A DNA stretch of 64,000 bases, from NCBI RefSeq assembly GCF_050947875.1, contig NC_134572.1, positions 116,494,709-116,558,708 of the forward strand. Direction: 5' to 3'. The notes beneath the pieces were generated by a model that had not been told where the DNA came from, ran no database searches, and saw only the letters and a program-made list of their open reading frames with translations. This DNA is from Dermacentor variabilis (Eukaryota > Arthropoda > Arachnida > Ixodida > Ixodidae). Each line of letters begins with the position of its first letter. The stretch's first letter is position 1. Made by a program: the position numbers and the translations under genes. Positions 31,083 to 42,408 of this stretch are shown in pieces.

Positions 31083-31235
31083 TTTTTATCTTTTTCTCTC
31101 TCTCACCTATCGCGTCCTTTTGCCACTCCCCCAGTACAGCGTAGCCAACCGGAGATAATCTCTGGTTAACCTCCCTGTCTTTTCTTTGCTTTTCTTTTCT
31201 TTCTTTCTCTATCTCTCTCTCTCTCTCTTTACAGC
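31083..31235 (+). repeat. LINE 3'-end module inside repeat R1
   Basis: Pyrimidine-rich start, CAGCGTAGCCAACCGGAGATAATC-like core and TCTGGTTAACCTCC, then a CT-rich tail. It matches the 3' untranslated module of the I-type LINE ending at 56640 and the one at 28480-28610. It is a heavily 5'-truncated insertion. Confidence 0.6.
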
Positions 31236-31592
31236 GAGTTCTCGCGCTCATCGAGCCAGATGTGTTCATCTTTACCTGTTTGCGCGTGACACTGTGCTTC
31301 TCAGTTTAGATAACACACGTTGGCGGGCTAGTTGTTTTGAATCCGTGACAGAATGTGTAAGCGCAACTGAACAACGACGCAGGAAGAAGCGCACACACAA
31401 GGACAGCGTTGTCTCTGTGTGTTTATTTCTTCCTACGTCCTCGTTTATCCTCGCGTCCATATTCTATCATTATTAATTTAGTTAGTAAGCGCATGTTTAT
31501 GCGACCGCTAAATCTACTATCCTTACTTTGCACAGGTGTCCACTAATTTGCTTTCTCAATCGGTGCTTCGCCTTTCGGGCGAAACTGCGATT

Positions 31593-32573
31593 TTTTTTTA
31601 ATTTCCTGCTTTATGTGCGCCTTTGTGGTCGCCTGTTAGTGTTTGTGCCGTCACGAAAAGGTTGTTAGACCAGCCATTTACGGGCAAACCGCTAGCCTTT
31701 CACCAACGAACGATGCCAGTGACAACAGGCGCAGGAAGCGGGAAGCGACTTCAAGGCAAGAGTACGCGGTGCAGGGCGCTGCTTATATCTTCGCCCGCCG
31801 CAAACAAATAAAAAAAAACTGCTTACCGCGCGTGTCAGTGCCGTCGCCAGCTGGGACCGAATCTGCGTTGGAGTGGACCCCCGCGACGTCCTGTCTGCGG
31901 GAAGTGACTGACATCGCTGGTGTTGACAGGTGCTTTCCCGCCCCAGGACGCTGCTGACCGGTAGCCGGTAGCACTATTTCGGGGCCATCGCCTGTGTGGC
32001 TTGACGGTGCCACGTGCGAAAGCGCCCACGTGTCCGAGCTTGACGCGTGCGAAGGCGAATGAAGAAAAGGAAATTTTCGTGTTTTATTCGCGCCGAGGAA
32101 GCATTGACGCGGAAGAGATCCGCGAATTAAAGAAAAAAGGATGCCGCGGTTGAAGCTAAACAAAAAAGTTTTGCAGCAAAGGGACGTGTAGACAGAGTGC
32201 AGTGAAAGCTTGCGTGAGTTGATGGTTTCCTTTTTTTTTTTTGGCTCGTTTTTTTTTGCTTTTTTCATAGTATGAAGTGAAAAATGTTGGCACCATTACT
32301 GGTGCCTGCTACTCTTTTTCGCAGGGCACGCCAAACAAAAGCGCAGAAAAGTTAAGTGCACTGGTGACAGTCAAAGAGTCCTCGCATTTGCAAAGTTATA
32401 CCCACATATGTGGTATGGACACTAAGAGACATACACAATTCCGTAAACGAATGAAAGTGTACGCAAGAGTCTGCGAACACGCACGTAATGTCACTTCATA
32501 TCTACGTAGCAACACATATAAAAATATGTAACAACGCCAGACGCGAACTATTCACATATACAACATACTATAC
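31593..32573. other. No gene seen
   Basis: Mixed-composition DNA with T and A homopolymers (32230-32265). No coding, RNA or repeat signature was recognised. Confidence 0.4.
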
Positions 32574-33916
32574 AGGGTGCTTTTTCTTCAGCTGCACTAA
32601 ATTATTTAAATATTGCCTGTGGCAAATTGCATAATTATAACCCTTGATCTAAATTACTAGATGAGGTGGCTATTACTATAGTACGAGAAATCAAAATGTT
32701 CAATCGAATAACTAACGTAATTGCGCTAATTAACATTTCTAATTAATTGCTTCACGCCACATATGTCAATCTACGAATTTTAGCCGCTGAGTTCGCACGG
32801 TGTATTCACTTGGAACGAATTCTCTCGACAGCACCAGTTGCGGGATATTAATTTTCAACGTGTCCCTCGAAATGCATTGGTGTTCCAATTACTTTTGTGC
32901 TTGAATGCATAAAATAGCCTTTTTTTTAAGAAAGTGAAAGTTCGATTGGCCGTGATCCTGTAGATGATATCGCTTTCAGGATGAGAGGCGTGCTCATAAA
33001 ATTATTCCAACATACCTTATTTTGTAAAGGAGAGTAAAAACATTATTTGTTTTTTGAACACATCTATACAATTAACAGGAAAGGGAAAGCGAGAAGCACG
33101 CTGGCAACTGCCACCGGAAGGGGCACAACGCCTGCCTACTCTTCTGAAGGGAGGTGACAGCAACACAGAAATAGAAGATAGGAAGGAGGGGAGGAAAGAG
33201 GAGAGGAAGAGCAACAGGACAAATCTAAAACGTTGAAGATATATGTTATAAGCACTTTCCTGTCAACGTAAACAAAAAGCGGTTTTAAACAACCTGCCGA
33301 GGATTAGATGCGCCTTTAAGGATATTACTTACGGCATTCATTTTATTAAATCTTTTTACCACGTTGCGGCGCTTGCTAGGCTTCCTTGCTACACGTCACC
33401 TGAGGGTCATTGACACTCTTTAGCGGATTTTTAGCGGATCCACTGAAGCGCTAAGAGCGCATTAGCCCACAGTCCACTTGGTCCTTTTAGCTGCAACACA
33501 TTTTTTTAAAAACCGCATGTGGCAGGTAGCATTTGCGTTCCAATTACTGTTGGGCTTCAAAGCCTAAAGCAGCGTTTACATAAAAACAGCAAGTAGAACA
33601 AAAGTGGCTTTCTATGGCAAGTTTGATAGCGCAAATCTCGAAACCAGTGCAATACTGAGAATTAGTTCCAAGTCGAGTGGATATGCCTTTCAAACTAGAA
33701 TTGCACTAGATACGTTTCGCGGATTGCAATATGTGAGGTAAATTTGTTCGTAAACGCTTAATTCGTTCAATCCCGCTAATTAGTCAAATACGTATTTTAT
33801 TTATCGTAGAAGTAATGTCCAACTCAACGGTGATCCAGCTTGTTGGTTAAGGTTGTGCTATTTGCCACAGACGATTTGCAAAGATTTGGTGCAGCTATAG
33901 AAAAAAAAACACCTTA
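32574..33916. mobile_element. Long-armed foldback element F1
   Basis: The left arm (32574 to about 32940, starting CAGGGTGCTTTTTCTTCAGCTGCAC) and right arm (about 33540-33916) are diverged reverse complements over about 350 bases; both contain GCTGCAC, CTGTGGCAAAT and GGAACNAATTCTC. No transposase frame lies between. The loop carries a LINE tail at 33035-33236. The CAGGGTG terminus is common to several arthropod non-autonomous DNA transposons. Confidence 0.6.
33035..33236 (-). repeat. 5'-truncated copy of the I-type LINE 3' end
   Basis: About 200 bases at high identity to 7035-7290, including GGAAAGGGAAAGCGAG and CTGGCAACTGCCACCGGAAGG on the plus strand. It ends in AAATAAT on the minus strand. 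Its position in the loop of F1 shows the LINE family was mobile after F1 was in place. Confidence 0.8.
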
Positions 33917-34144
33917 TATATAACAAACACATACACCATCCTTTACCGTGGTTTACTGGCTATTGGTATATGGTTACTAGACTTACAGAACATTGCTGCA
34001 TGTGGCCTGAAGTCTTGTGTGCCTACTTTCCCATGTTTGGCGTGGCCGCTGTCAGCAGCGGGGAAGGTCAGTATTAAGGCGGATATGTCTGTGGATACAC
34101 CGAGGGTGTGTGTGTGTTTTTTTTTAGAATGTCTAAAATAATTA
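33917..34144. other. Spacer between foldback elements
   Basis: No coding or repeat signal apart from a short GT and T run near 34105-34125. Confidence 0.4.
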
Positions 34145-35185
34145 AAATCACCGGTGGCAGACAGCGCAATTCTAACACTTGATAAGGCAGCCATTCGTTC
34201 TACGAGAAATCAAATTTCTTCAATAAATAATTAACATTATTACGCTAATTAACATTCTAACTATTTACTTTACGGTACATATTTAAATTTACGAGTTGCA
34301 GCCGGTGAGCTCGTAAGGCACGCAAGAAACGAATTCTCAAGGCTGCCCCAGTTCCGAGATATAAATGCTCGAAGCGTCCGACGAAAGGCACTGACGTTCC
34401 AATTACTTGTTTTAAGCAAGCGCTGTTCTATAGGAAGCACAAAAGAAACTGGAACACCAATGAATTTCGTTTGATAATTTGAAAGCTTATAGAGAGTTTT
34501 AGAATAGGGGCCCCAAAGAAATAGCGTCGAAGCCACTGCGCATGCGCGAGACGCAAACTGCGTTTGGGTTTTGCGTTGAGCACGCTATTTCCCTGATTTA
34601 GTGGCAGCCCCAAAAGTTGCCCCAAAAGATTTGCGTAAACAAACATGGCGGCACCCATCGAAGCGACGGCTCCAACCTAGCACCAAACTGCGTTCGATTC
34701 GTGGTAACGCGTGAAGTTCGCAAGCTAGGAGGAGTGAATGCGGTTATCGCTTTCTCTCAACTAGCGTGTGTTGTTAAGATTGATTCATTAGACGCCGCTG
34801 ATTCCGAATTCGATTGTGGATTTTGTGGCTCGTAGACACTATCCGCAAACGCAAAGCCCTATTCTAAAGCTCTGCACTTCTGCGCGCCCCAACGCTGACA
34901 CCCGCAAAGCTCTTTGGGGCCCCAATAGTTCTAATACTCTCTAATATATCGAAACTGGTGCAGTCCTGAGAATTCCTTGCAAGTGGATACGCCTTGTGAA
35001 CTCACCAGCTACAAATGGTAGATTAAGATATGTACCGTAAAATAATTAGAGAAAAGGTTAGTTAGAGTAATTATGTTATTTATTTAGTTAAGTATTTCGT
35101 TTTTTGTAGGATTAGTGGCCGCCTCGTCGAGTAATTTAGATCAAGGATTAGAATTGTGCTATAAGTCAAAGGCAATTTTAGACAT
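34145..35185. mobile_element. Foldback element F2, same family as F1
   Basis: Left arm 34145-34490 (TACGAGAAATCAAATTTCTT, ATTACGCTAATTAACATT) and right arm about 34943-35185 (its reverse complement gives CTTGATCTAAATTACTCG). Both arms match the arms of F1. The loop is occupied by a separate small inverted-repeat element, 34491-34942. Confidence 0.55.
34491..34942. mobile_element. MITE with AGAGAGT...GGGGCCCCAAAGA terminal repeats
   Basis: The ends AGAGAGTTTTAGAATAGGGG CCCC and (reverse complement of the right end) AGAGAGTATTAGAACTATTGG match imperfectly over about 35 bases, and GGGGCCCCAAAGA is shared. The 450-base interior is GC-rich and non-coding. It is nested in the loop of F2. Confidence 0.55.
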
Positions 35186-35739
35186 TTTTGGACCTTCTAA
35201 AGAAACAGTCTGCATATGCAAACGTTATATGTACGCCGAAAGTACCAGCGAACGGGCTTATAAAGGGTGTCCCAACTATCATGCATCAAGATTTAAAAAT
35301 ATGCAGATGCCACATAGCTGGACAGAACAACTGTAATGTTGTTTGCGTCGCTTGGAGATACTCGGAGTATATTTCTTGCATTCCGCCTCATTACATCATC
35401 ACTCTTAATTAATTAATGAACTTATCAAATATTATGGTTGGAAGGATAGTGTCAATCGGAATATTGTAGAGTGACACGAAAAACTCCCGACAAAGTTTTC
35501 TGTTGCTCAATACGTGCTACATAAGTGTTTTTCCGAGGGTGAAAGAAGAGCGCGCGAATACACGTAAAGTGCTTCGAGTGGCCAGTCGCGCGTCGTCCGT
35601 CCGTCCGCCCGTCCGTCCGGACGGACGAAGCAGTAACCTGACCTGATATAGAGCACATGCCCAGGGATATCAATTGAGCTACAAATCTTTTTAAAAAATG
35701 ACGTAGTATTGAACGTGCAGCCTAAACATGTGCACCGCT
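35186..35739. other. Fragment of a related CAGGGTGTCCC-type element; otherwise nothing
   Basis: AGGGTGTCCCAACTATCATGC at about 35264, followed by AAATATGCAG, looks like one end of another non-autonomous transposon. No matching inverted end was found. 35595-35630 has GTCCGTCCG tandem units. Confidence 0.3.
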
Positions 35740-35744
35740 CTTTC

Positions 35745-35809
<65 letters not shown>
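35740..35809 (+). repeat. (TTTC)n microsatellite
   Basis: About 17 TTTC units. On the minus strand this is a (GAAA)n tail after sequence that contains AATAAA at about 35940, so it could be the tail of a retroposed transcript. Confidence 0.85.
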
Positions 35810-35814
35810 ACATT

Positions 35815-35856
35815 AGTCACAACCACACAAAACACAAAGGTTATGTGGTTGTGACT
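35815..35856. repeat. Perfect hairpin, 13-bp stem
   Basis: AGTCACAACCACA and its exact complement TGTGGTTGTGACT separated by 16 bases, immediately beside the (TTTC)n array. Such perfect palindromes often arise from repair at unstable repeats; a structural RNA role is possible but unsupported. Confidence 0.6.
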
Positions 35857-37429
35857 TGCAAAAAGTGGGCCTCTCCGTTCCCGTTCTCGTTCATTACACA
35901 CCTTCGGCAGCTTTGATGCCTTCAGGAAGCATACGAGGGTTTATTGGACAAGTTGCCCTGTCCCAAGTTCATGTGACGCCTGGCGGCACCGAAGGGATGT
36001 TCTACATCCACCGCCGAGGCCGCGAGTGGTGGCGTTAGCTAACACATCCGCGGTTAAGTATAGTACACGTACACAAATATCCAAGAAACTAGTGGACGGG
36101 GAAAGGGCACCATGGTCTCCGAAAATTAAATATGGAGGTGTAGGAATTTGGCAGAAAGGTAGATGCGGCTACTGGCGAGGAAACGTTGCTCGCAGACTGC
36201 ACTGCTCGTGCAAGGACGCTCGGAGAGAAACGACACCTTGGAGTTCGTTTTGCTGCCGCCGCCGACGCCGCCGACGCTGGCGCAGCAGAGGCGGCGATCC
36301 CAACGCGTTTAGCGGGCGCAGTCGTGAAACACGAGCGTCTACGGTGACGAATCGGGAACGCGTCTGTCGTGGGTAGCAGCAGCCCCTCCGCCGCCGCACT
36401 TCTAGCGACGCAGTCCGCGCTTGATTTTTCTTTTCTTTTTTTTTTTTTTGCGTCCCGTTCGGCGAAGGCGGAGGCTACGCGTTGTCGACACGACGACGAC
36501 TATGTGTCGTCCGTTCGTGGCTGTGGAGGTTTCCGCGGTCTCCCAGAACGTCGCAGCACGTGCCTTTTCTAGAGAAGGCAACTTGCGTCTTGGTGACCGG
36601 TGCCACAGTGTAGCCGTTTCCGTGCGTCACGTCTAGTTCTTGGGTTCCCAAGCTGTTTGACGCTGCTGGGTCCACCCTAGTAAAACCTGAAGCAGCGCGA
36701 AGAAGACGAAGACAGCAATCGATAACGTACACAACAGGACGAGCGCTGCACTGCCAACTGGAAAATTTACCGAAAGATTACACAGCTTTTATAACACGTA
36801 AAAAAAAAAAACACCGACAATAACCAGAAGGTTGAAACGCATGCGTGCTGCAGCGACGCCCGGGTCCATCTGAAATCGCCAGCGAGCGAATAATTTCAGA
36901 AATGAACTCATTCGGAGTAGTTCTTCCGGTTCTTTATAATAATGGCGGTAGTATTGTACAGATCAAAACTAGGTCACCGTTGTACCCGAATTTGTAAAGT
37001 GCGCTGACCTCGGAGGCAGTGTATACTCACTGAACGCATGGTTGAGTTGATCCTGAGATCAGCGCACAATGAGTGCTGTCGCGGAATGCACCTGCTGCGG
37101 TAGAGTACGCTACTGAGTTTAAGGTCGCTAAGTTAACCTAAAGTAGATTAACCGATCATGAGGTAATTATGGTCCTCTATAGAGCACCGGTTTCAGTACC
37201 CGCAGATCTGTGGTTCCATTACAGCAAGCACTGGGCTTGCGGTGTTCTCTTCTGACGGCTGCGTAAGGCGCAGCGCAGGAGCGGAGCCCGTGACCGGATT
37301 CGAGTCCAGTCGCGTTCCGATGACAGGACAGTTGGCGGCATCATTCCGATGCGGGACGGAATGAAAGAACGTTCGCGTACCGAGTGGATTTGGTGCATGG
37401 TAGAAACAAAAACATGGTCAAGATTAATA
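35857..37429. other. No gene recognised
   Basis: 36150-36560 is GC-rich with CCGCCGACG-type triplet runs and open frames on both strands, none with domain character. It could be a remnant of a CpG-rich regulatory region or another repeat. The rest shows nothing. Confidence 0.35.
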
Positions 37430-37496
37430 CAGAGGTCCTCACTACGGCGTGCCTCATAATCGGGTCGTAGTTCAGGCACTTCAAACCTCAGAATGT
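37430..37496 (+). repeat. Tick SINE, 3' fragment
   Basis: GAGGTCCTCACTACGGCGTG and CCTCATAATCGGG match the body of the full SINE at 19260-19300; the head is missing. It directly abuts the start of repeat R1 copy 2. Confidence 0.6.
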
Positions 37497-37498
37497 AA

Positions 37499-38325
37499 TT
37501 TTATTGCGACGGCGATCAAATGAACACTCCAGGTGAAATTCTCACCGCCGTCGCCGTGAGGTTCCGCATAAAGATCAAGCACATTTTAGTACTTCTTTTG
37601 GTCGGTGTCCCTCGTTTTATTGCTTCAACGATCAAGTGCGACAACATTTTACCGCGACCCGCACGCCGCATGCTGCCGGTGAGCGGGAATGCGTGCACGG
37701 GTGAGCCGAGAAAGACGGTGGCTTTGTGAGTACCGTCTTCCCGCTCGCCCAGTGTTTTTGCACGCGTGAGAGGGGGATGATGGGAGCAGGTGAACGCGTG
37801 GTAACGTGCTCAAGCGCTTGCTGAGGGGGTCAGGTGAGCGTGTATTTTCCCTTTTATCGCCGACGTGGCTGCGCATGGCGTGCCCGAACGCGGCCATGCG
37901 CGCCCTATCGTAGAGGCATTCTGCGGCGGGTGCAAAGGCTAGGCAAGCCAAGATGCCTGATGATTTTGTGCGCGCTTTGTTCTCGCGCACTTGGCGTTGG
38001 AGGTCACGTAATTTCGAAAACGCGTTGAAGTTTCGAAGACGCGTTGAAGCGAGAGGCTGCACGACGCGTTCGCTCGTCGCTACCGCCGCTCTTCACGATG
38101 TCAGCGTTGCGACAGCGAGTGTCCGCGCTCATGGAGTGAGATCCATTCATGTTTGCCTGTGTGCATGCAACACCATGCTTGTTTATTTATTCAATAAACA
38201 AATCTTTACTGTAGTTTATACGGCCGATAAAGCTACGACCCTTACTTCGCGCAGTTTTCTAACACTTTGGTACCGCTATGAATGAATGCTGTGCCTTTCG
38301 GGCAAAACTGCGACATTTTTGTTTA
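37499..38325 (+). repeat. Dispersed repeat family R1, copy 2
   Basis: Starts TTATTGCGACGGCGATCAAATGAACACTCC and ends CCTTTCGGGCAAAACTGCGAC, matching head and foot of 30281-31592 and interior blocks such as GTCCGCGCTCATGGAG against TCTCGCGCTCATCGAG. About 820 bases, uninterrupted, non-coding, and the better guide to the family's true length. Confidence 0.6.
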
Positions 38326-38999
38326 TTACTGTACATAGTAGCATAGACACACATATACAGAAAAGGAGAGGGCACACAAGCGCTAACTAAAGGTAAGTTT
38401 ATTTCCAGCGATTCGTATTTACAGTGCAACGTGATATGCGCGATTTATCCAAAATGCACACTGAGGGCGTGCTCAAACAACTCAAACCCAACCACGATAT
38501 CGCCTTTGTTTTTATTATTTCACGTGGAAGCTTTTCATCGGCTCAGTATCACAGAGCAGATAGATCTTGGCGGTGGTATTGCTAGATATCCTACCGCGCA
38601 ATTTTTCGACACGTGAGGGTGCGTTGCTATGCGACGGCGGGGTGCATAGAATCGCTGTAGAAAGAACAACCGCGTTTCTCTCGGCAAAGCATTTGTCATT
38701 GTTGCTAGCTGACATCCTGAAAAACCAGCCAGAATTTGCTGCCTTTACACAGCTGTGGACACTGCGCCTATACACACTGACACTGACCGAACTCTTAAGC
38801 TATACGTTTACATCAGTCCGATAAAGTCGAGTCGAGTTGGTTTTTCGGGCCAAATTTCTGTCGTCGGGTTAATGTAAACGCTAGCGAGTCGGGCCGAACG
38901 ACCGTGGAGGCAAGATGTCTCAACCCACCGGCAAGATTTCCACCGACCTGCAACCCACCTCAGGTGTCAACCTACCAGCAAGTTGGCCTGCAGTATTCT
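38326..38999. other. No gene seen
   Basis: 38350-38420 has a weak resemblance (GCACACAAGCGCTAACT, GTTTATTTCC) to the arms of the inverted-repeat element at 18823. Nothing else was recognised. Confidence 0.35.
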
Positions 39000-39169
39000 G
39001 CAAATAAATAAAAATAAATAAATAAATAAATAATGTAATTCCCACTGGTTATTTTAGCAGGTTGGGATACAATACATATGTAAAGAACACTATAGCGTTG
39101 GCAACGAACACAATACAAATCAGGTCAACAGAGCTTGAATATAGCAGTGGCACAGCAAGACGACAAATT

Positions 39170-41989
39170 TTACTCAATACTTAAAACAAACGCCGAAAGT
39201 GATGCTTTTAAAGCTTTGTCAATGGTTAGATGATTCCATTCAACTACTCTTCGTCGAAAGAATGAGTACTTAAAACAATTACTACGCATGCTAAATTGGG
39301 CTATTGTTCGACTATGTCTTTGCCTAATTGCATAAAGAGATGAAAAAATAATTAATCCCGTGACATCTGTCCTATAGTGACCCTGAAGAAGTTGAAAAAG
39401 AAATTTTAGTCGTGATACACGGTTTCCTTGCGTTAATGGTGGCAGGTTTGCTTTTGTTAAGAGGTCTGTCACTCAAGTGCGTCCGAAGCTGTAATAAATG
39501 TAACGAACTGCATTTCTTACCACAATTTCTATCCTGTTAATGCCATTTTTAGTAAAAGGGTTCCAAACTACACATGCATAGTCTAGCATCGGCAGAATTA
39601 CAGCTTTATATGCGAGTAAGATGTACTGTGGGAGTAGAAAGCTTCAAAGCCCTCCTAAAGAAATAAAACATCGTGCGGTTAGCATTACCTACTACATATT
39701 CCAAGTGTTTGAAAGTGCTTGGTAGTCCAAGTGTTTGGACAAATCCAAGTCCATGACCTTATATGAACTAAGTCCATCCGAGAGATTATAATCTGTTACT
39801 TCGGAAAGAATATGCTATTAGTACCGTAGGGAAGCGTTAGTTTAAGCTTATTATGTGTAATGGACATAAAAACAGTTTTATCGAAATGAACCCACATTTG
39901 CCAGGCATCGCACCAGGCAACATTTTGTCGAAGAGCATCGTTCCGGAACTCCTGGTCAGTGGTATTGTCTATTTCTGAGTACAATACACAGTCATCAGCA
40001 TAAAAGTTAACCATAACTGGAATGCCATGCAGCATATCATTAATGAATAAAAGGAACAAAAGGGGCCTAAGGATCGAGCCATGAGGAACACCAGAGTCTA
40101 CCGGAAGTCGTTGAGAAGAATCATCAATAAAAACAACAAATTGTTCTCTGCCTTCAAGGTATGCTGTGCGCCAATTCATTAGTCGGGAAGTTTTCAGTAT
40201 CTTGCTCAATTTGTGAACTAGCTTTTTGTGAGAGACCTTGTCGAAAGCGTTTGAAAAGTCCATGACAATTGCATCTATTTATTTGCCATTGTTAATTGCT
40301 TGCGCGAAGTCGGGCACTGTTAAAACCAATTGGGTAATTGCGGAGTAGCCTTTTCTGAATCCGTGTTGATGCTTTGTTAGTATATTGTAGTTGTCCACGA
40401 ATTCTGAGATATGATTATGGATTATGTGTTCGAAAAGTTTACATACCGTAGATGTTAAACAAATTGGATATTATAGTTTTGACTGCAGTGCTCTTTTTTT
40501 CCTGTTTTATGTAGTGGCTTCACTCTGGCTGTCCTCCAGTCACTCGGTACTTGTTCCTCGCACAGCTACCTCGTGAGCGAAATGCGCAAGTACTTTGATG
40601 TACATTCTGCATACCGTTTTAAAAAGATGTTTGAAATGTTGTGCGAGCCAGAATATTTTTTTCATGTTCAGATTGAAAAGCATGTTTAGCATGCATGGTT
40701 CGCTTATTTGAACATAAGGTACAGGCGGCACATACATTTCGAAAGGTGGCATTATATGATTATCATTAGTGAAGATGTACTTAAAGTGTTTGTTAAACGC
40801 ATTTGCTATTTCATTGCTTTCGTGAACTGCCTTACCGTCAACATAAAATACAACCTATTCCTTGGAGGAGAAATAGAACGCCGAAATTTTTCTGCAGATG
40901 TGTGGTTATGAAACTTTGTAGTGATTCACCGTAGTAGCGTTGTTCATCGGCACGTACTTGACTTATAAGATGGAAGAAAATGTCAATCTTCTTCTCTTAC
41001 TGGGTGAACGTTTTCGATTTTTAATTTCTTTTTCTTTAGACGTTTCCGTTTCCCTTGGAGCCACATTGTCTTGCGGGAGATCCAAGGGTAATTGCCATTT
41101 TTTTAATCAACAACCGGACAAAGCGGTCAATGCACTCTTTAACTATTTTTTTTAAAAACCTGCACCACAGCGAAACTACATCTTCCGTTCTACTTGAAAA
41201 GTCATCGACGTTAAACGAAAGTATGTCAGTAATTGATACATCATCGGCTCAAGAGAAGTTTGGCTAAGATGAACGTTTCGATTTCTTATCTACTACGGCG
41301 TCTGCAACGGAGAGTAGTACAGCCTCGGGATCCGATATGCCAGGTATATCTCACAATTTGTTTTAGCCCAAATTGGTACGCTGTCAAAAAAAAAAAGGTC
41401 TAGCATTGACTGAGAACTGCCTTGAATTCGTGTGCTTTGTTCTACAATTTGCAATAAGTCAAAGGCAAAAGCAATGTCCAGCATACCTTACCCTAGAGGG
41501 TCATCTTCTTTAAGTGAGAATGTTGCCCATCCTACATTAGACAAATTAATATATCCTGATAATATGATACGACTACCGCGTTTTACATTCGTATACAAAT
41601 AATGCCTTAGCTCGTCAAATACGGCAATGGTAGTATTATGGGGTCTGTATATTGCTGCAATAACACATTTAACATTTGCAAAGTAATCTGTGCAGAAAAT
41701 GCACTCTACATTGCGTATTTCAGGCATTACGAAAGTAAGCCAGGATTATTGAAAAAGTATGATAACATCCCCACCTCTACCATCACTGTCATTTCGATAC
41801 GAACTGTAGCCAGTGGGAACGAACTCTCTGTCAAACACAGTGTCATTAAGCAAAATCTCAGTCAAGACCACTATATCTGGGTCGTGCAAGAGCGGAAGAG
41901 CCTCCAACTGAGTGGTCTTATTGAGAATACTCCTACATTTGACATTTAATATATTCAAGGTCCAAGGCGTATTGGTCAAAAGTAAGTTT
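39170..41989 (-). pseudogene. CR1/L2-type LINE ORF2, decayed
   Basis: The endonuclease start lies at about 41985-41760 (LNVKCRSILNKTTQLEAL, DPDIVVLTE, RGGDVIILF), with IYRPHNTT further on. RT is clearest at 40263-39796: MDFSNAFDKVSHKKL (first catalytic Asp), SGVPHGSILRPLLFLLF and FYADDCVLYS (intact YADD). The C-terminal region at 39472-39170 is typical of the clade (LPPLTQGNRVSRLKFLFQ, SFFRRRVVEWNHL). Stops and frameshifts are frequent at 40264-41290. No RNase H follows. It is not functional. Confidence 0.75.
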
Positions 41990-42408
41990 GCTTTTTTTTT
42001 AAGCTTGAAGCGAGAACTCTTTAATTCGTCCCAACCAAACAGGACGCTATCAATGTTTAGTTTGTCGAAGATTAGTTTTACCTTGGCTCCGTCTGCTATC
42101 TCTTCTTTGCAACTTTCCCACAATTGTTTACGTATTTCTCGCGCTCGCTTTGATTGCGTCCTGAGCTACCGATATTCCGGAACCTTTGAGCTTATGAGAT
42201 GATCGTAATATTGACATTTTTTCGCGGAAGTCGAGGAGTATCAAAATGACTGGTCGCACCCTGCTTGTTTCCTTTTCACTCACTCTATGGCATCTCTCGA
42301 CGCCACTCACCGTTAAACCAAGTTTTTTTTTTGTGTGTGTGAAAAACACCGTCGGTTACTATCATTTCCAGTTCCTGACCAGACTCTATGCTAGCTTCCT
42401 CTATACCA
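41990..42408 (-). pseudogene. CR1/L2 LINE ORF1, C-terminal part
   Basis: Minus-strand translation shows VERCHRVSEKE, RVRPVILILLDFREKM and LWESCKEEIADGAKVKL, the RNA-binding and C-terminal domains of L1-like ORF1 proteins. An A-run near 42330 and another slip near 42125 shift the frame. Its N-terminal half lies at 49203-49593, beyond the gypsy insertion. The four-base duplication ACCA is the last four bases here (42405-42408). Confidence 0.7.

Larger units (their letters stand above)
30281..31592 (+). repeat. Dispersed repeat family R1, copy 1 (interrupted)
   Basis: Starts TATTGCGATAGCAATTATACGGACACTC and ends TCGCCTTTCGGGCGAAACTGCGA. The same head, body (CCGTCG, GTGAGGTTTCG; GCGAAAGCG type blocks) and foot occur at 37499-38325. 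Copy 1 is longer because a GT array, a LINE 3' module and other DNA lie inside it. It has no coding capacity; the foot can fold into a small hairpin. Confidence 0.6.

Noticed and set aside
36026..36376. GC-rich open frames at 36026-36640 as a gene start with CpG island
   Set aside because: Frames overlap on both strands, are low-complexity, and no continuing exon or domain is visible; noted only as a GC-rich patch.
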